Part shown: positions 31,333 to 43,700 of the stretch, piece by piece
How the letters are laid out: every line of letters starts with the position of its first letter
Position numbering within the stretch: position 1 is the first letter of the stretch
Source: Daedaleopsis sinensis
Lineage: Eukaryota > Basidiomycota > Agaricomycetes > Polyporales > Polyporaceae
Length of the DNA: 64,000 nt
Direction: 5' to 3'
NCBI GenBank assembly: GCA_033807695.1
Contig: CM066306.1
Location: 2,914,001-2,978,000, forward strand
Notes under the pieces: model-generated
What the model was told of the DNA's origin: nothing
Database searches by the model: none
The model's input: only the letters and a program-made list of their open reading frames with translations
Program-made: the position numbers and the translations under genes

Positions 31333-32370
31333 TCAGACGTGCTCGAAGTCGTCCTCGACGTCTGATTCCTTGAGGTCATCGCCGTCGAGGTCGGACTTGC
31401 CACCTTCGCCGTCACTCGAGTCCACAGCGGTGATGAGACTAGGCAAAGACTCGTTGTCGGAGTCCACACCGTCACGATCAGCATCGACTTGGGACACGTC
31501 GGTGCAGATGGCGAGGGCCTCGCGGATGAAGGACTCTGACATCGGAAGGTACTCCGAGTGTGAGATCGTGTCGGAGGGAACACGAGACGGCGAGGTGGTG
31601 GGGTCGGATAGAGCGAACTCACGCTCGACGCAAACGGCAGACGGCAGGATGATGTCCGAGTCCGCAGTCTGGAGTGCGACGCGGAGGCGGGGGTCAAGCA
31701 TGGTGGCAAGGGTTCGAAGGAGCTCGGTCTTCTTGTCCTCGCTGTCGACGGCGAGGGGAGGCGCATTGTAGTCCTCCAGGACAGGTAAGAACACGGTCTA
31801 TATAGTACCACGTCAGTAACCAGTAGACTGTGGCGTGCTGTGGCAGAGCCTGAAAGGATTACGTACCGCAGGCAACGTCTCCTCGAGCCACTCCGTGAGC
31901 ACTTGTAGCTCCGGTTCCGCGTCATCGAGCGCACGGAGGTGCATCGCGGTATTGCAGAGCCGCTTGGCGAAGTGCTCCCAGTCTGTGTACTTGACACCAG
32001 CGGGCAGCTCGATGAAGGCGCTATAAGCACAAACAATCTTGAGGAGGATATCGCGCTGGCCGGTTGTCATGTCGGCGTGGCTGACTTCAGCACCGTTGAG
32101 AGCGGCAAGCCACCCTGACACGTCTATGGCTGTGGCGGGGCATGGGATGGTCGTTGGGAAGGTGATCTGCGGGAGCAATCAGCTAGAGCTCAGGCCGGCT
32201 GCCGTAGAGGGATGACGGGCGCATTGGAAATGCAAGTGTTCACGTACCACGAAAGGTTCCATGGCAGTAGGACCGTCGACGGTGACGATGACCTCGCGAA
32301 GAGGGACTCCTGGGAGATGCTGGCGTCCGGCGTCCTTGCGTACGTATAGAGTCGAATGGAAGTTCAACAT
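31333..32370 (-). CDS. hAT copy 1 accessory gene, 295-aa acidic-tailed protein
   Basis: Three exons (32370-32248, 32166-31867, 31797-31333), introns phase 0, total 888 nt. The N-terminal part (LYVRKDAGRQHLPGVPLREV) looks like a small beta-rich module; the middle is helical; the last 40 residues are strongly acidic with Ser/Asp repeats. No family recognised. It is transcribed away from the transposase, with about 670 bp between its ATG and that of the small gene. The identical exon structure in copy 2 supports that it is a real element gene. An acidic tail suggests interaction with a basic protein such as the transposase or histones; this is speculation. Confidence 0.7.
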
Positions 32371-33038
32371 GATGATGGGCCGGGGGAGTGCGTGCGACGG
32401 AGAGGGATGTAGCTTCGACGATAGAGAGAGTTCGGGGGGGATTCTGAAGCGGCAGAAAGAGTTGCTGTAGAATTATGAGGTCGTTTAGCAGGGTGGGGCA
32501 ACACCGAGTCGGAGGCCAGTGGGTGCTGCAGCTCGGAGTTGCTGGGCGCTCATACACGATGGTGAGACAACGGGATATCTAGTACAATCACCCTTGGGCG
32601 TGAGTATGCACGTTGCAGACAGAGAAGGGCACCTGGGTACACACCTGAACTTAGCGGGCCAATGGTGATGTGAAGGGGGGGTGGGCCGTCCAATGCATGC
32701 AGCGAGTTTGGGCACCAGATTGTCGGGATGATGCTCAGACGCTCTCGTACGATCCAGATCTGAGGTACGGAGGACCTAAGCGAGTCTCCCGCATCTACGC
32801 GCTGCTGCCTGCAGGATCAGCAGCGCAGCACTTGACGGAATCGCGAGACTGCAGGAAGAGCGTCGGGCAGAGCACGTTGTGGTTCACAGTAAGGTGAGTT
32901 TGTGGGTGTCGCGCGCTCCCTTTGCCAGTGCTTCTTCGTGGGTACTGACCTGTCAGTTGTGTCAACAAGTCATTTCTGACGCTGGTTTCGTGGCACGGTT
33001 GCCTTCTTACATCCTCCACTGCACAGATCTCCTCAGCT

Positions 33039-33556
33039 ATGGCTCCCGCATACTGCAACATCACGCCGTCATCAGGGGACCAGAAACCTATCAGACGCAT
33101 TCCGAGGTGAGTCATACTAGCATTGCATTAGTGCTCTCGCTTATGTGCCGCATGTCCTATAGCACTGACCACTGGTGGTGGTGCTCCAGGGGCCTGCCAA
33201 ACTACTGGCTCAAGAGACAAGCTATGAACTCCATGCAGAGGTGCACGAGGTGCTTTTACACAGGTGCTGAGGTACGAGGCTGTCCACGTTACCGTATTAG
33301 CACCCTCACTAACGTTCCCGGTTTCGTTTGCCTCTCACAGGTCCATGAACACGAGGAGAACTACTTCAAGGGGCCAATCCTCACGGCTACAAGGTTCCAA
33401 TGGGCCGACAAGACCCCCAGCAACTCTCGGGCCTCATTGCTCGGTCCGCGAGGAACAGCAGGAGTTTGGTGGGACTTGGGATCGTATAAGTACGCTCACT
33501 GTGGCTCTGAGGTAAGTCGTCGCTCTCGCACCTTGTCCTTGAACGACTCTAACTGA
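33039..33556 (+). CDS. hAT copy 1 possible small gene (121 aa)
   Basis: ATG at 33039; exons 33039-33106, 33190-33271 and 33341-33556 with GT-AG introns (83 and 69 nt) read through in one frame to TGA at 33554. The protein has a CTRC motif and a later YKYAHC, and Trp-rich stretches. It ends 45 nt before the transposase ATG. A further GTAAGT...AG pair (33512-33584) could instead make these exons the 5' leader of the transposase mRNA, so the coding status is uncertain. It is conserved in copy 2. Confidence 0.4.
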
Positions 33557-33601
33557 ACTCTTCGATCTTCTGCTCCCCTCTCAGCCCTTCCTCCCGCCAC
33601 C

Positions 33602-36600
33602 ATGTCTAGTCAGCCCACTCCATCTACCGCTGCCACTGCCGCCGACGCCGCTGCCCGTGCAAAACGCCGCCGTGACACCAGTTCCGCGGCCTCTCTCGCT
33701 GCTGCCACTGGGAACATGCCGGGCGGCGGTGAGCGCATCCCTCATGCTCTTCCCAAGCGTCGCCGCCATGGTGCCGACATGGAGGACTCGGAAGTTGAGG
33801 CTGAACCCGATGGGGCTACGGATCCCGACGACGATGCTGATGACCGCGGCGAGGCGGACGAGGCGGATTCCGGTGGCGAGGGGGTTGCCGCCGTCGCTGC
33901 TGTCGCACGTCGTGCCACCAAGGCGCGCGTTCTCTCCGCTCGAGCCAAGCGCGAACGGTTCCTCGCTAAGTACGAGGGGAAGACCCCGGAGGAAATCTTG
34001 GGTATGTCATTATAATTTTTCACTCCTGTACATCGGCTGAATGTTGTTATCATGTAGATACAATTGCCCGGGGGTGGCGCTCAAAGGTCTACGAGCATTA
34101 CCACACCCCCGAAGTCGTTCGTGTGCCGCCGGGGAACGTCATCATGCACCAGTTCGTGTGCAAACGGTGAGTCGCACATCTGGCCTGCTTTCCATCTCTG
34201 GTAGAGGCTGATGACGTGCTACCTAGCTATCCGTCGAAGTACGTCAACCGAGCCGACTACGAAGACTCAACCGGTAACCTCAAGCGGCATGTCAGGCTGT
34301 GCGATCCCGAGGTCACCCCAGAGAGCGAGTCCATCGCCGCTTTTGCAGCCGGGTCAACGTACTCCCCTGCTCGGCTTCGCTTTTTGCTGGCGATGTGGTG
34401 TGCATGTCGTCATCGCCCGTTCAAGGCCGTCGAGGACCCGGAGTTCCAAGCCATCCTTCGCATGCTATACGACAAGGTTGAAGTCCCTTCTCGCGTAACG
34501 GTCTCCCGAGACGTTCAGCTTATCTTGGACGAGACCCTCTCAAGGCTCATTGACCGATTCGCAGTGCGGTTCATTTGTCTCTAAGTACCCTGCTTGTAGT
34601 AATGCTCATTTATATAGAAATTGGACGGCAAGGTCCACCTCTGCGTCGATGGGTGGACCTCGCCCAACATCATGTCATTTCTTGGCGTGACAGCCCACTG
34701 GCACGAAGGCGGCGAGATCCGCCATGTGATCCTCGATTTCATCCGGTGCGTACATCTTGTACCCCTTCGGCCATGTTTTGACTTCCCCACTGTCATTCAG
34801 GCTCACCAAATCGCACACCGGGGAGTATCTTGCCCAGCAGCTGCTCGAATGCATGCAGAAGTTTGGCATCAAGTACAAGGTAGGCTCACTTGTTATGTGA
34901 TCCAATAGAGCACATACCTGAAAGTTTATTCTTAGGTTCTCGCTCTTGTTTGCGACAACGCGTCCAACAATGACACTATGTTGGACGCGATGCACGACGC
35001 GTACCCGCTGTTCCGGGGGCGCCAAGTGCGTGTACGCTGCTTCGGACATGTGCTCAATCTGGTTGTAAAGGTCCGTGACTTACCCTTACAGTTCTGTGCG
35101 AGCTCGAATACTGACATCGTATAATGTTGCACAGGCCATGCTATCCCAGTTCGAGCGCAAACGGAAAGCACGGGGCGAGCGCGCTGAGGACGTGGCAACG
35201 TCTGATCGTGACATTGACGCTCTGTCAGACCACGAAGCAGACGAAGTTGATGCCGAAGCTGCGGAAGAAGCCGATGAAGGCCGCGAGGCCGCCGACGATG
35301 AAATCCTCGACCAGATGGACGACGAGTACCCTGAGCTTGTGCTCACCCGCGAGGAAATCAAGGAGGGCCAGATCGCTCTGGAGAAGGTGCGCTCGCGTCA
35401 CACGGTCTTATTGCGATACATTCAGCTAATCCCTCATCGGCAGATCATCAAACTGTCCGCGAAGGTCTGGAACAACGTGACGATCAGGGAGGAGCTCGCA
35501 AAGCTTGCGAACGACGCCCAGCTGAATTCGGAAGTCCTCGTCCGGTCCGTCAAGACCCGATGGAACACCGTCGCCCATGTTCTAGAGCGTGCCCTAGATA
35601 TGCACGAAGTCCTTGATGCACTCTGCAACGAGCCTCAATTCAACAAGAGGACTGGTGCTCGACTACGCCGGTTCATTCTCTCCGAAGATGAGTGGAAACT
35701 CATCGAACAACTCCACCGTCTGCTAGATGCAAGTACCATCGTTGCAGTGCCCTTTGCAGCGCCATACTGACTTCGTTACACAACTTAGCCGTTCGCTTTC
35801 GCTACCAACTGCATCTCTACAAATAGCCGTGCACTCGTCCATGAGGTAATCCCATACATGGACGTGCTCACCGAGCACGTCGACCGCTTCATGCAAGATG
35901 CAAGCCTTGCACCGTGTGTCCGCGCAGCCGCTAAGCGAGGGCGTGTAATCCTTGACAAGTACTATGGATTCACGGACGAGACTTTTATTTATCGGATTGC
36001 GATGAGTAAGTGTTCAAACATACCTCACGGTGCACACTTACTGATGTTCAAGTATCATACTAGTTCTGAATCCGCGCTACAAATTGCAGTATTTCCGGTC
36101 GAAGGATTGGCCCGAGGAATGGATCGAGGAAGCCCTCAATCTCATCCGCGGGGAGTGGGTTGCTCGGTACAAGACGGCACCCCCAGTGAATGCCTCTGGC
36201 TCTGGTGCACGCACTTCGGGGGCCGTCCGTGGTGGTGCGGCTCGCGCCGCAAGCGGACGTCGCAGTGCGCAGGCAGCGTCTGGCCAGGTAAGCTCTGCTA
36301 TCCTTTTGCTTTCGCGCGACGACATTACTAATGCAGTGCCAGGGGACTCGAGCTCTCTTCGCGAAGCTCTCGGTCAGCAACATTGCCATCAACACCGATG
36401 CTCTGGAGGTCTACCTTGAGACTCCACCTCTCGCTACTGTCGATGATCCTCTCGCGTACTGGCGCCTGCGTGCCGATACCGAGAAGGACTCCGCCCTTCC
36501 CCGTATGGCTTTGGACTTTCTTTCTATCCCGGGTAAGTCACAATACTCGCACTCTATGGTCCTTAATGTAGCTTCTGACCTTACTACACCTCTAGCTACC

Positions 36601-36879
36601 TCCACAGATGTCGAACGCGCCTTCTCGCGCGGACGCCTCACCGTGAGTCGCCTTCGCCACTCACTGAGTGACGAGTCGGTGCGCTCCAGTACCCTTCTGG
36701 GATCCTGGGCGCGCATCCCCGATCTCATCGCCGAGAACGAGGTCATGGAGATTCTCCGTGCCGGACGGCGTCGTGCAGCGAAGGGCAGGGCTGCCGAGAA
36801 GGTGAGCACTGCTGAGGATGACGACAGCGAGGTTGAGATCCTGTCTGGGCCTTCGGGTGTGACGTCTGCCGCTGTGTAG
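33602..36879 (+). CDS. hAT transposase, copy 1 (12 exons, 881 aa)
   Basis: Exons: 33602-34001, 34058-34166, 34227-34563, 34618-34745, 34801-34879, 34936-35070, 35135-35386, 35444-35728, 35789-36005, 36064-36287, 36337-36532, 36596-36879; phases agree throughout. One intron (35729-35788) is GC-AG (GCAAGT donor). Features: basic/acidic N-terminus, a BED-like finger region (GNLKRHVRLC, one expected Cys not seen), catalytic Asp in VDGWTSPN (about 293), second Asp in CDNASNNDTM (about 358), RVRCFGHVLNLVVK, an acidic insertion, and the C-terminal dimerisation block with TSTDVERAFSRGRLTVSRLR (Glu about 794). It cuts and reinserts the element through its terminal repeats. No disabling change was seen, so it may be active. 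Confidence 0.92.
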
Positions 36880-37411
36880 GACCCTTCGAGCCTTGTAGTA
36901 GTATCCTGTGCGAGTCTGTTAGTTCATTAGCCTGCAATGTATGTGTATTATGATCCTCGAGCAGTGTACTTTGGACTTAGAATGATGACTAGCTCGTGAA
37001 TGTTGCACATAAGTTATAACATTCACAGAACATCCGCGAATGGACTTCGCTTTCAGCGACCGATTTACTACTATGGGACGAGTTTGGTAAGTCGTCTGTC
37101 AAAAGAAACTTGGAATTCTCGCTCCCATGATCTCCGACTCGACGTATCCGGGCTACAAGTACTTGTATATTATCTCACTACCTGTAACTGATCTGCATTA
37201 CCTGTAATTGATCTGTATTACCTGGCATTACCTGCGGATCCGGGTCGTTCTGCAGATTGACCTACAGGTATCAGGTCCGGATAGCCGGATCCGGGTCTAC
37301 CGCCGGGTCGGATCCTCCCGGGTCTAGGTGAAGGGTCGCTGAGGCACCCTGACCTGTGGATCCGGGTCCGGATAACCCGCGGATAGACCCATGTTCAGCC
37401 TTAGGTCCACC

Positions 37412-37784
37412 TCGCACCCTTCGGAGAGTCTGCCTGGTGTTTTATCTGCTGGGTTTTCCTAGTAGATTGCCGGTGCCCTCCCATCACCGCACGGGTTGGA
37501 CCCACCCATGACATTGCCTAGGAACAGGGGTCGACATGACAAGGCTATCAGTCGACGAGGGGGAGGGTGTACGTGCAATGTCCGCAGGAACAATCGATCA
37601 GCTTCTCTTAGGAGGAGCGACAACGAGGGCTATGTCGGAGCCGGTACTGGGAGCGGGTGAAGCAGGACCTGACGCTTCAATCGACATAGAAACATCGTGG
37701 ACCGATAGGGAGGCAAGAGCGGTAGAGGGCAAGAGTGTCGAGCTTGCGGTAGCAGTGGATGCAGTGGGGAGCGCGGCGGAGGAC
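37412..37784. other. Element 3 sequence between hAT copy 1 and the split antisense gene
   Basis: No gene recognised; minus-strand frames from 30971 continue here in the pre-insertion sequence. Confidence 0.4.
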
Positions 37785-40700
37785 TCAATCATGGGTAGAG
37801 GCAAGAGGTCGAAGGTGTTTAAGAAAATCAAGGTCGTACCGTTCGGTCGCAACCATCTCGGCACAAAGTTGCACAGCTTTCTCCATCTCGTTGCAGCACG
37901 ATATGGCTTCGAACACGACACTCGACATCCCAAGATCTGCACTCTCATCTGCCTCGATGACCCCATAGAGATCAGTCGCACGCAGGAAGGCCCGATGCCA
38001 AACCAGCTCCGCCATCTGACACCAGTAGGACTCCAGGCTGGTGGCGATGGACCGTTGGAGTGTAGCTGACAGCGCGCCACCGTGACGCTGTTGGGTGCCC
38101 CACAGGCCCAGCCCTGTATTTTCGAGCCTCAGCGGCCATCGCCGACAGCCTGACCGCCGACGCCACGGCGGTAGGACCAGCGCCGACTCGCCACCGACGG
38201 AGACGTGGACCGCGCGCCCCCGACGGCTAGCAGTACGGAACGAGGCTGGGACGGCGCGACGCGGAAGCACAGCCACCGTCACGACGAGAAGGTTGGTAAG
38301 CGCTGGGGCGAGGTTTAGGGCCAGGGGACGCAGGGTCTCAGATAGCGGCGGGTTGTTAGTCAGACGGCGGGTTGGATCACGCGGGACCGGCCGTTCGTCA
38401 CGGCGGTAGTACTTAGTTCGCGCAGTAGTGTCTCGGAATTCAGTTTTGGTTTTCCCCTCCAGAGTACGGATTTCGGCGATGTCGGAAACGCCGACTGTCG
38501 TCGTCGACGCACTTTTTGGCCTCTACGCTGCGTTCTCTTTAGTCTGGATCGTCCGTCCTGCTGTCGCTTACGCTTCGTCGCTCTACGTCCGTCTCCACTC
38601 GCACAAACTCGCCCGGCGCCCTGCCGTGACTCCCTCAGCGTCGTCCTACACGGTCGGCGCGACGCCGACTCTCGGCGGTCTCCTCGACGTAGTCGTCCGC
38701 CTCTTGTCCCTCCTTGACCCGTCGACGCTCTCTCGGCTCGCCGCTGTGATTGGGAATCGACTGGACTCCCCGCCTTTCTTGTTCTTCTGTGGTCTTCTGG
38801 TTGGTTTCAGCCTTAGATCTACGGTCGACGTATCATTTTGGAGCCCACCGCGAGGGTTTCTCAGTCGACTACCACCAATCAAGCTGGCGTCGCCGACGAG
38901 CCAGCCGTCGTCGGGGTCGGGGTCGCCGTCTCGGCCCTCGTCACCGCCTTTGCCCCAGCTGCCGGAAGACTGGACGGACCCCGAGGCAGTGAACCGATGG
39001 TTTGCCCAAAGTTTTGATCTGATTAATTTTTCGGAACAGCTCGCCGACGAGATTGAAGAAACCGGGACGCAATTGGCTGCACTCCGCGGGAGGCTGGATG
39101 AGACCTCGGGCATGAATCAAGAGAATTGTGCGACCGGCCGACCAGGGATCCCGCCAGGAACAGGACCAAGCGAACCTTCGGGAGCTACAAGTGCCCCGCG
39201 ACCTTTGACGAACCGCCGACGAACCCCCTCCCCCGAAAATCCCCCAACGTCCTTTCCCACCGTGACTCGCACACGCCGAGGCTACGAACAGAGCGGCGAA
39301 CAGCCCCTTGCGCCCATCGCCGACGTTAACCGCCTTACCTCGCGCCGAAACCCCCGTCCTACCGCCGACGTGCAGCGTCCCCCGCACTCTACCGCGTCGA
39401 CCCTCTCCTCCCTATCCAGTCTCTCAACCACGACCCCGAATCCCATCCCCGTGCCAGCGCCGACCCAGATCCTATTCAGAATGGCTCACCAAACCGGCTT
39501 TGCGGCGCTGCCCATGCGTAACCAGCGCGGAGCCCCGGTGTGGGAACCGTCGGCGAATCCCACCAAGACCTGGGCTCTCCGTTTCTTCGACCAGGTGGAC
39601 CGGGTCATCGCCAACTATCAGATCGCCGACGACACCGAGAAGAAGAAGACACTCGCGATGTACGCCGAGGTCGACTATGTGCGTATGATAGAATCCCACC
39701 CCCACTTTTCCGATGCGTCCAAGACCTACGCCGACCTCAAGAAGTCTCTACTGGAGTTCTTCCCGGGCCTAGAGGATAGCAAGCGCTGGACAGTCGACGA
39801 GTACAACGCCGTTGTCGGCGAGTACCTTCGGCGCTTTGGAGTCAGCACGCTGCCGGAATATCTAGCGTTCTACCGCCGGCTCTACCCTATCGCACTCTAC
39901 CTCGCTCGCGACAAGCCGACGAGGGATTTGACGGAACGGGAGGTCACCAGCACAATGATGAAGGTCCTCGACACCGACCTGGCCCAGCGGGTCCAAGCCA
40001 GGCTCAGCTACAAAGTCGCTAAGGACGTCAACGACTCCTACAAGATGGAGGACGTGCATGAGGCAATCTGCCACTGCTTCGGTAACGACAACCCGTTCCA
40101 TGCCGCCTACGAGCAGCCGACCAGGACCGCCGCCGACGCACCGCCGACGCAGACCCTCGGCGCCACGCCGAACACCGCGGCCGTGTGGACCCCGCAGACG
40201 GTTCGACCGGCCCCAGCCTCCGACGACGTCGTCATCAAAGCGGAAGTCTTTCAGAGTATCATCAGCAGCGCGGTCCGCGACGCCGTAGCCGCGATTCAGC
40301 CGGTCCTCCAGGCAGCGAACCAGCAAGCCTCGAACGGCCCGCCGATGAATAACCCCTACCAGAACGGCAACCAGTACCAGCAGGGGCCGCCGCCGAACGC
40401 CTATCCCCCGCCGTCGCAGAACGCCTACCAGCAGCAGCAGAACCGGCCCTGGCCAGCCAACGACTACCCGAGGCCTCCTAGAGAACCGTGCTACTACTGT
40501 GGAATCCCGGGCTGCCGGACCCGTACGTGCGGCGCCGTGGACCGGGACGTACGTGAGGGTCTGGTCCAACGCCACCCCGCTACTGGGCGAGTGCTCCTTC
40601 CCGGCGGCGTCGAAGTACCGAGGCACCTTCCTGGTCGCTGGCTTGTCGACCAAGTCCGGGCCTGGCACGAGCAGAACCCGAACCAGAAGGCAGGCGTCGG

Positions 40701-43700
40701 CGGACCCGTGGGCCAGATGATGTTCGCCATCGCCGACGGCTTCGGCGCCCTACAAAGACCTACTGCGGCGCCGGCCACGTACGTCAACAACCAACAGTCC
40801 GTCCTGGTCTCGGAGGAACGCAGTATGGAGGAACATGTAGAGTGCCTCGCTCAGCACCTGGCTCTAGCCAACGACATCCTGGAGAAGAAACGCGGCAACC
40901 AGAAGCCAAGGCAAGTGTTCGACGGCGTGGTAATCACGTCCTTACCGCCGAAGAAGACGACGAGGACGGTCCGGCTGAATCCCGAAGTGGTAGAACACGA
41001 GCCGGACGCGCAGGAGGATCCCGTCGAAGAAGGCCAGTCTCCCGAGGGGCCATCGGACGTCGCCGACGCAGACGCGAGTGTCAAGCCAGACCGCACGCGC
41101 GCCCGCTCCCCGACGACCGAAGACGACGACCCGACGTTCCCCCCCCTTCCGTTTGCGACGGCGCGAGATGCAACCCGCGCGGGTGATCCCCCGACGCACG
41201 AGTTCTCCTACCGCCCCGCGACGGCGCCGCCGCCACGTCCTGCGCGCTCCGCCGAGAGACAGGCAGCCCCGACGCCGGCGTATAAAGTCGCGGCGCCGAT
41301 CGCCGACGAGACCGCTGCGAAAAGAGTCTTCAGTGCCAACTTTGTAGAGAAAGAATCGGTCACCCTTACTCCCGCCGATCTTCTACGTATATCCCCCGAC
41401 GTCCGCAAGCTCATGCAGGAGGCCACGGCGTTGCGCCGTACCCCAGTGCCAGTAGTCGACTCGACGACCCCCGTCGGCGGTAGTCTGCGGTACGGGCCTG
41501 TCCGCCAGTCGCCCCGCGTCGAGGAGGTCCCCGACAGCGAGGACCGTTTGCACGCACCGTCGAACATCCCCCAGAACTACCTTCCGCCGGCGGACGCTCC
41601 CGCTGGGCAGCAACCGAGGCCTAAGGGAGTGTACCGAGTCAACTTGATCGGCGCCGTGGGTGCCCGGGTCTCCGCCGACGCGAACGCCGACAGGATCGTA
41701 GCCTCGAACAGCTTCAAGCTGCGGTCCATCGCCACCTGGGTCAACGACGCCGACATTGTAGAGTGTATCCTCGACAGCGGGTCGCAAATCGTGTCGTGTA
41801 GCGTCGACAAGGCACACGAGTTGGGGCTCAGTTGGGATCCGACGGCGCGCATCACGATGATGTCGGCCAACGGCGAGGAACAGAGCACGCTTGGTCTAGC
41901 CCGCGACGTGCCCGTGGCCATCGCCGGTGGAATCACGGTCTACCTCCAGATGCACATCGTCCAGAACGCCTCCTACGACGTCTTGCTGGGCCGACCATTC
42001 GAGGTACTGCTGTCCGCCGAAATTCGGAACGAGGCCGACGGTCGGCAGACGCTCGAAGTTACGTGCCCAAACACCGGGAAGAAGATAGCAATGCCTACGT
42101 ATGCGAAGGGGACGGCGCCGGCGGGAATGCGTGAGATGCCGATGGGTTTTCGGTGGTCGAGGATGTAGAGGCCGACGATGAGAACGTCGCTCTCGTCCTC
42201 GAGTATGACCATAGGACCGACGAGTTTTTCCTTGTTTCCCAGACCCCCTTGACCGATCTCTCTCCCAAAAATATACAAGAAACCTACGTTCGCATGTGCG
42301 ATGATCCCGACCTTTCTCCACGTCTCCAGCCCCTTTTGTCCGCTGTCTCGAATGGTGCCGTAGCCGGCGCCGCCCTACCCACACCCGATACCCTCTCGGC
42401 GGACCGCCGACCGATGCCCGCAGGTAGTCGGGCCACCAAGGCAGTACCAAAACCCGTCTATGCGACGAGATCCCTACCGCGACGCTCCGCCAAGCGTCGC
42501 CACACCACCCCTCCGGAGGCCACCGTGCCAAGTACGCCGACGTCGAAATCGCCGAAGGAGGCGGTGGTGAACGTTTTCACATATTTCCGTAGCCACGTCT
42601 CACCACCTGCGCCGTTGCAAGTCGAGACCGAGGCCGACACCGAAGCCTGCACGCCACTCCCGAACAGCGCGTCGGCGCCGCGCCGAAAAACGTCGGTCAC
42701 CGACGTGACCGAGACCGCCGAGGATGCCGAGGTGCCCGTGGACGTCTTCCTCAAAACCAAAAAGAAGTACAAGCCCGTGGCGAAGAAGGTCCGGCCAATT
42801 ATGACAGACCTGCCCGCCGAGTTTCGCATCGTTCGACAGATTATCGGCGACCCGCTCGAAGGACTGCCGGAGCTGAACCCGAACCCGCCACCGTTCGCGC
42901 CCGGCAAGCGGTACACGGCAGAGCGCCGACAAACCATGCGCGAGAAGCACAAGTGGCTCACGCCGGAGGAGCTCGACGTGCTCGACGCCTTTTTCCTAGC
43001 GCACGAGGACGCTTTCGCTTGGGAGGATTCGGAGCGGGGCACGCTCGACAAGGACATGTTTCCGCCGGTCAAGATTCCTGTGGTTCCGCACAAACCTTGG
43101 CGACAAACGAACTTCCCGCTGGCCCCCGGTGTCTATCGACCAGCAACCGAGCTCCTCCGAAGGAAGATCACCGCCGGAGTGTACGAGCCGTCGAACTCGT
43201 CCTACCGGTCCCGATGGTTTTGCGTGCTCAAGAAAGACGGCTCGGTTCGCATCGTACACAGCCTGGAGCCACTGAACGAAGTCACTATCCAGCACAGCGG
43301 CGTACCGCCGATACCCGACCACATCGCCGAGCAGTTCGCCGGAAACTCGTGCGGAACCGTGCTAGACCTCTACGTTGGCTACGACGAACGGCTACTCCAC
43401 GAAGACTCTCGGGACTTGACCACTTTCCAGACCCCCTTCGGCGCTATGCGCCTCACCACGCTCCCCATGGGGTGGTCCAACTCCGTACCTATCTTTCACG
43501 ACGACATCACCTTCATCCTCCAGCCCGAAATTCCGCACTGCGCGCTCACGTACATCGACGACGTGTTTGTCAAGGGGCCGAAAAGCAGTTACCAACGCAT
43601 TGACGGTTCCTACGAATGTATCCCGGCAAACCCTGGGGTCCGCAGGTATTTCTGGGAGCACCTCGGCGACCTCAACCGTGTGGTCCAGCGCATGAAACAC

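Larger units (their letters stand above)
30980..37403 (+). mobile_element. hAT transposon copy 1 (full length)
   Basis: 6424 bp, beginning TAAGGGTGAAC and ending GTTCAGCCTTA, with GGTCCACC on both sides (30972-30979 and 37404-37411), an 8-bp duplication as expected for hAT. Subterminal regions are rich in CGGATAGACCC/CCGGGTC-type motifs. It carries a 12-exon transposase (plus), a divergent 295-aa gene (minus) and a small intervening plus-strand gene. Confidence 0.95.

Noticed and set aside
32879..33556. Single 225-codon open frame on the plus strand of the hAT element
   Set aside because: It runs through clear introns (GTGAGT...CAG, GTACGAG...CAG); the spliced model from 33039 is preferred.
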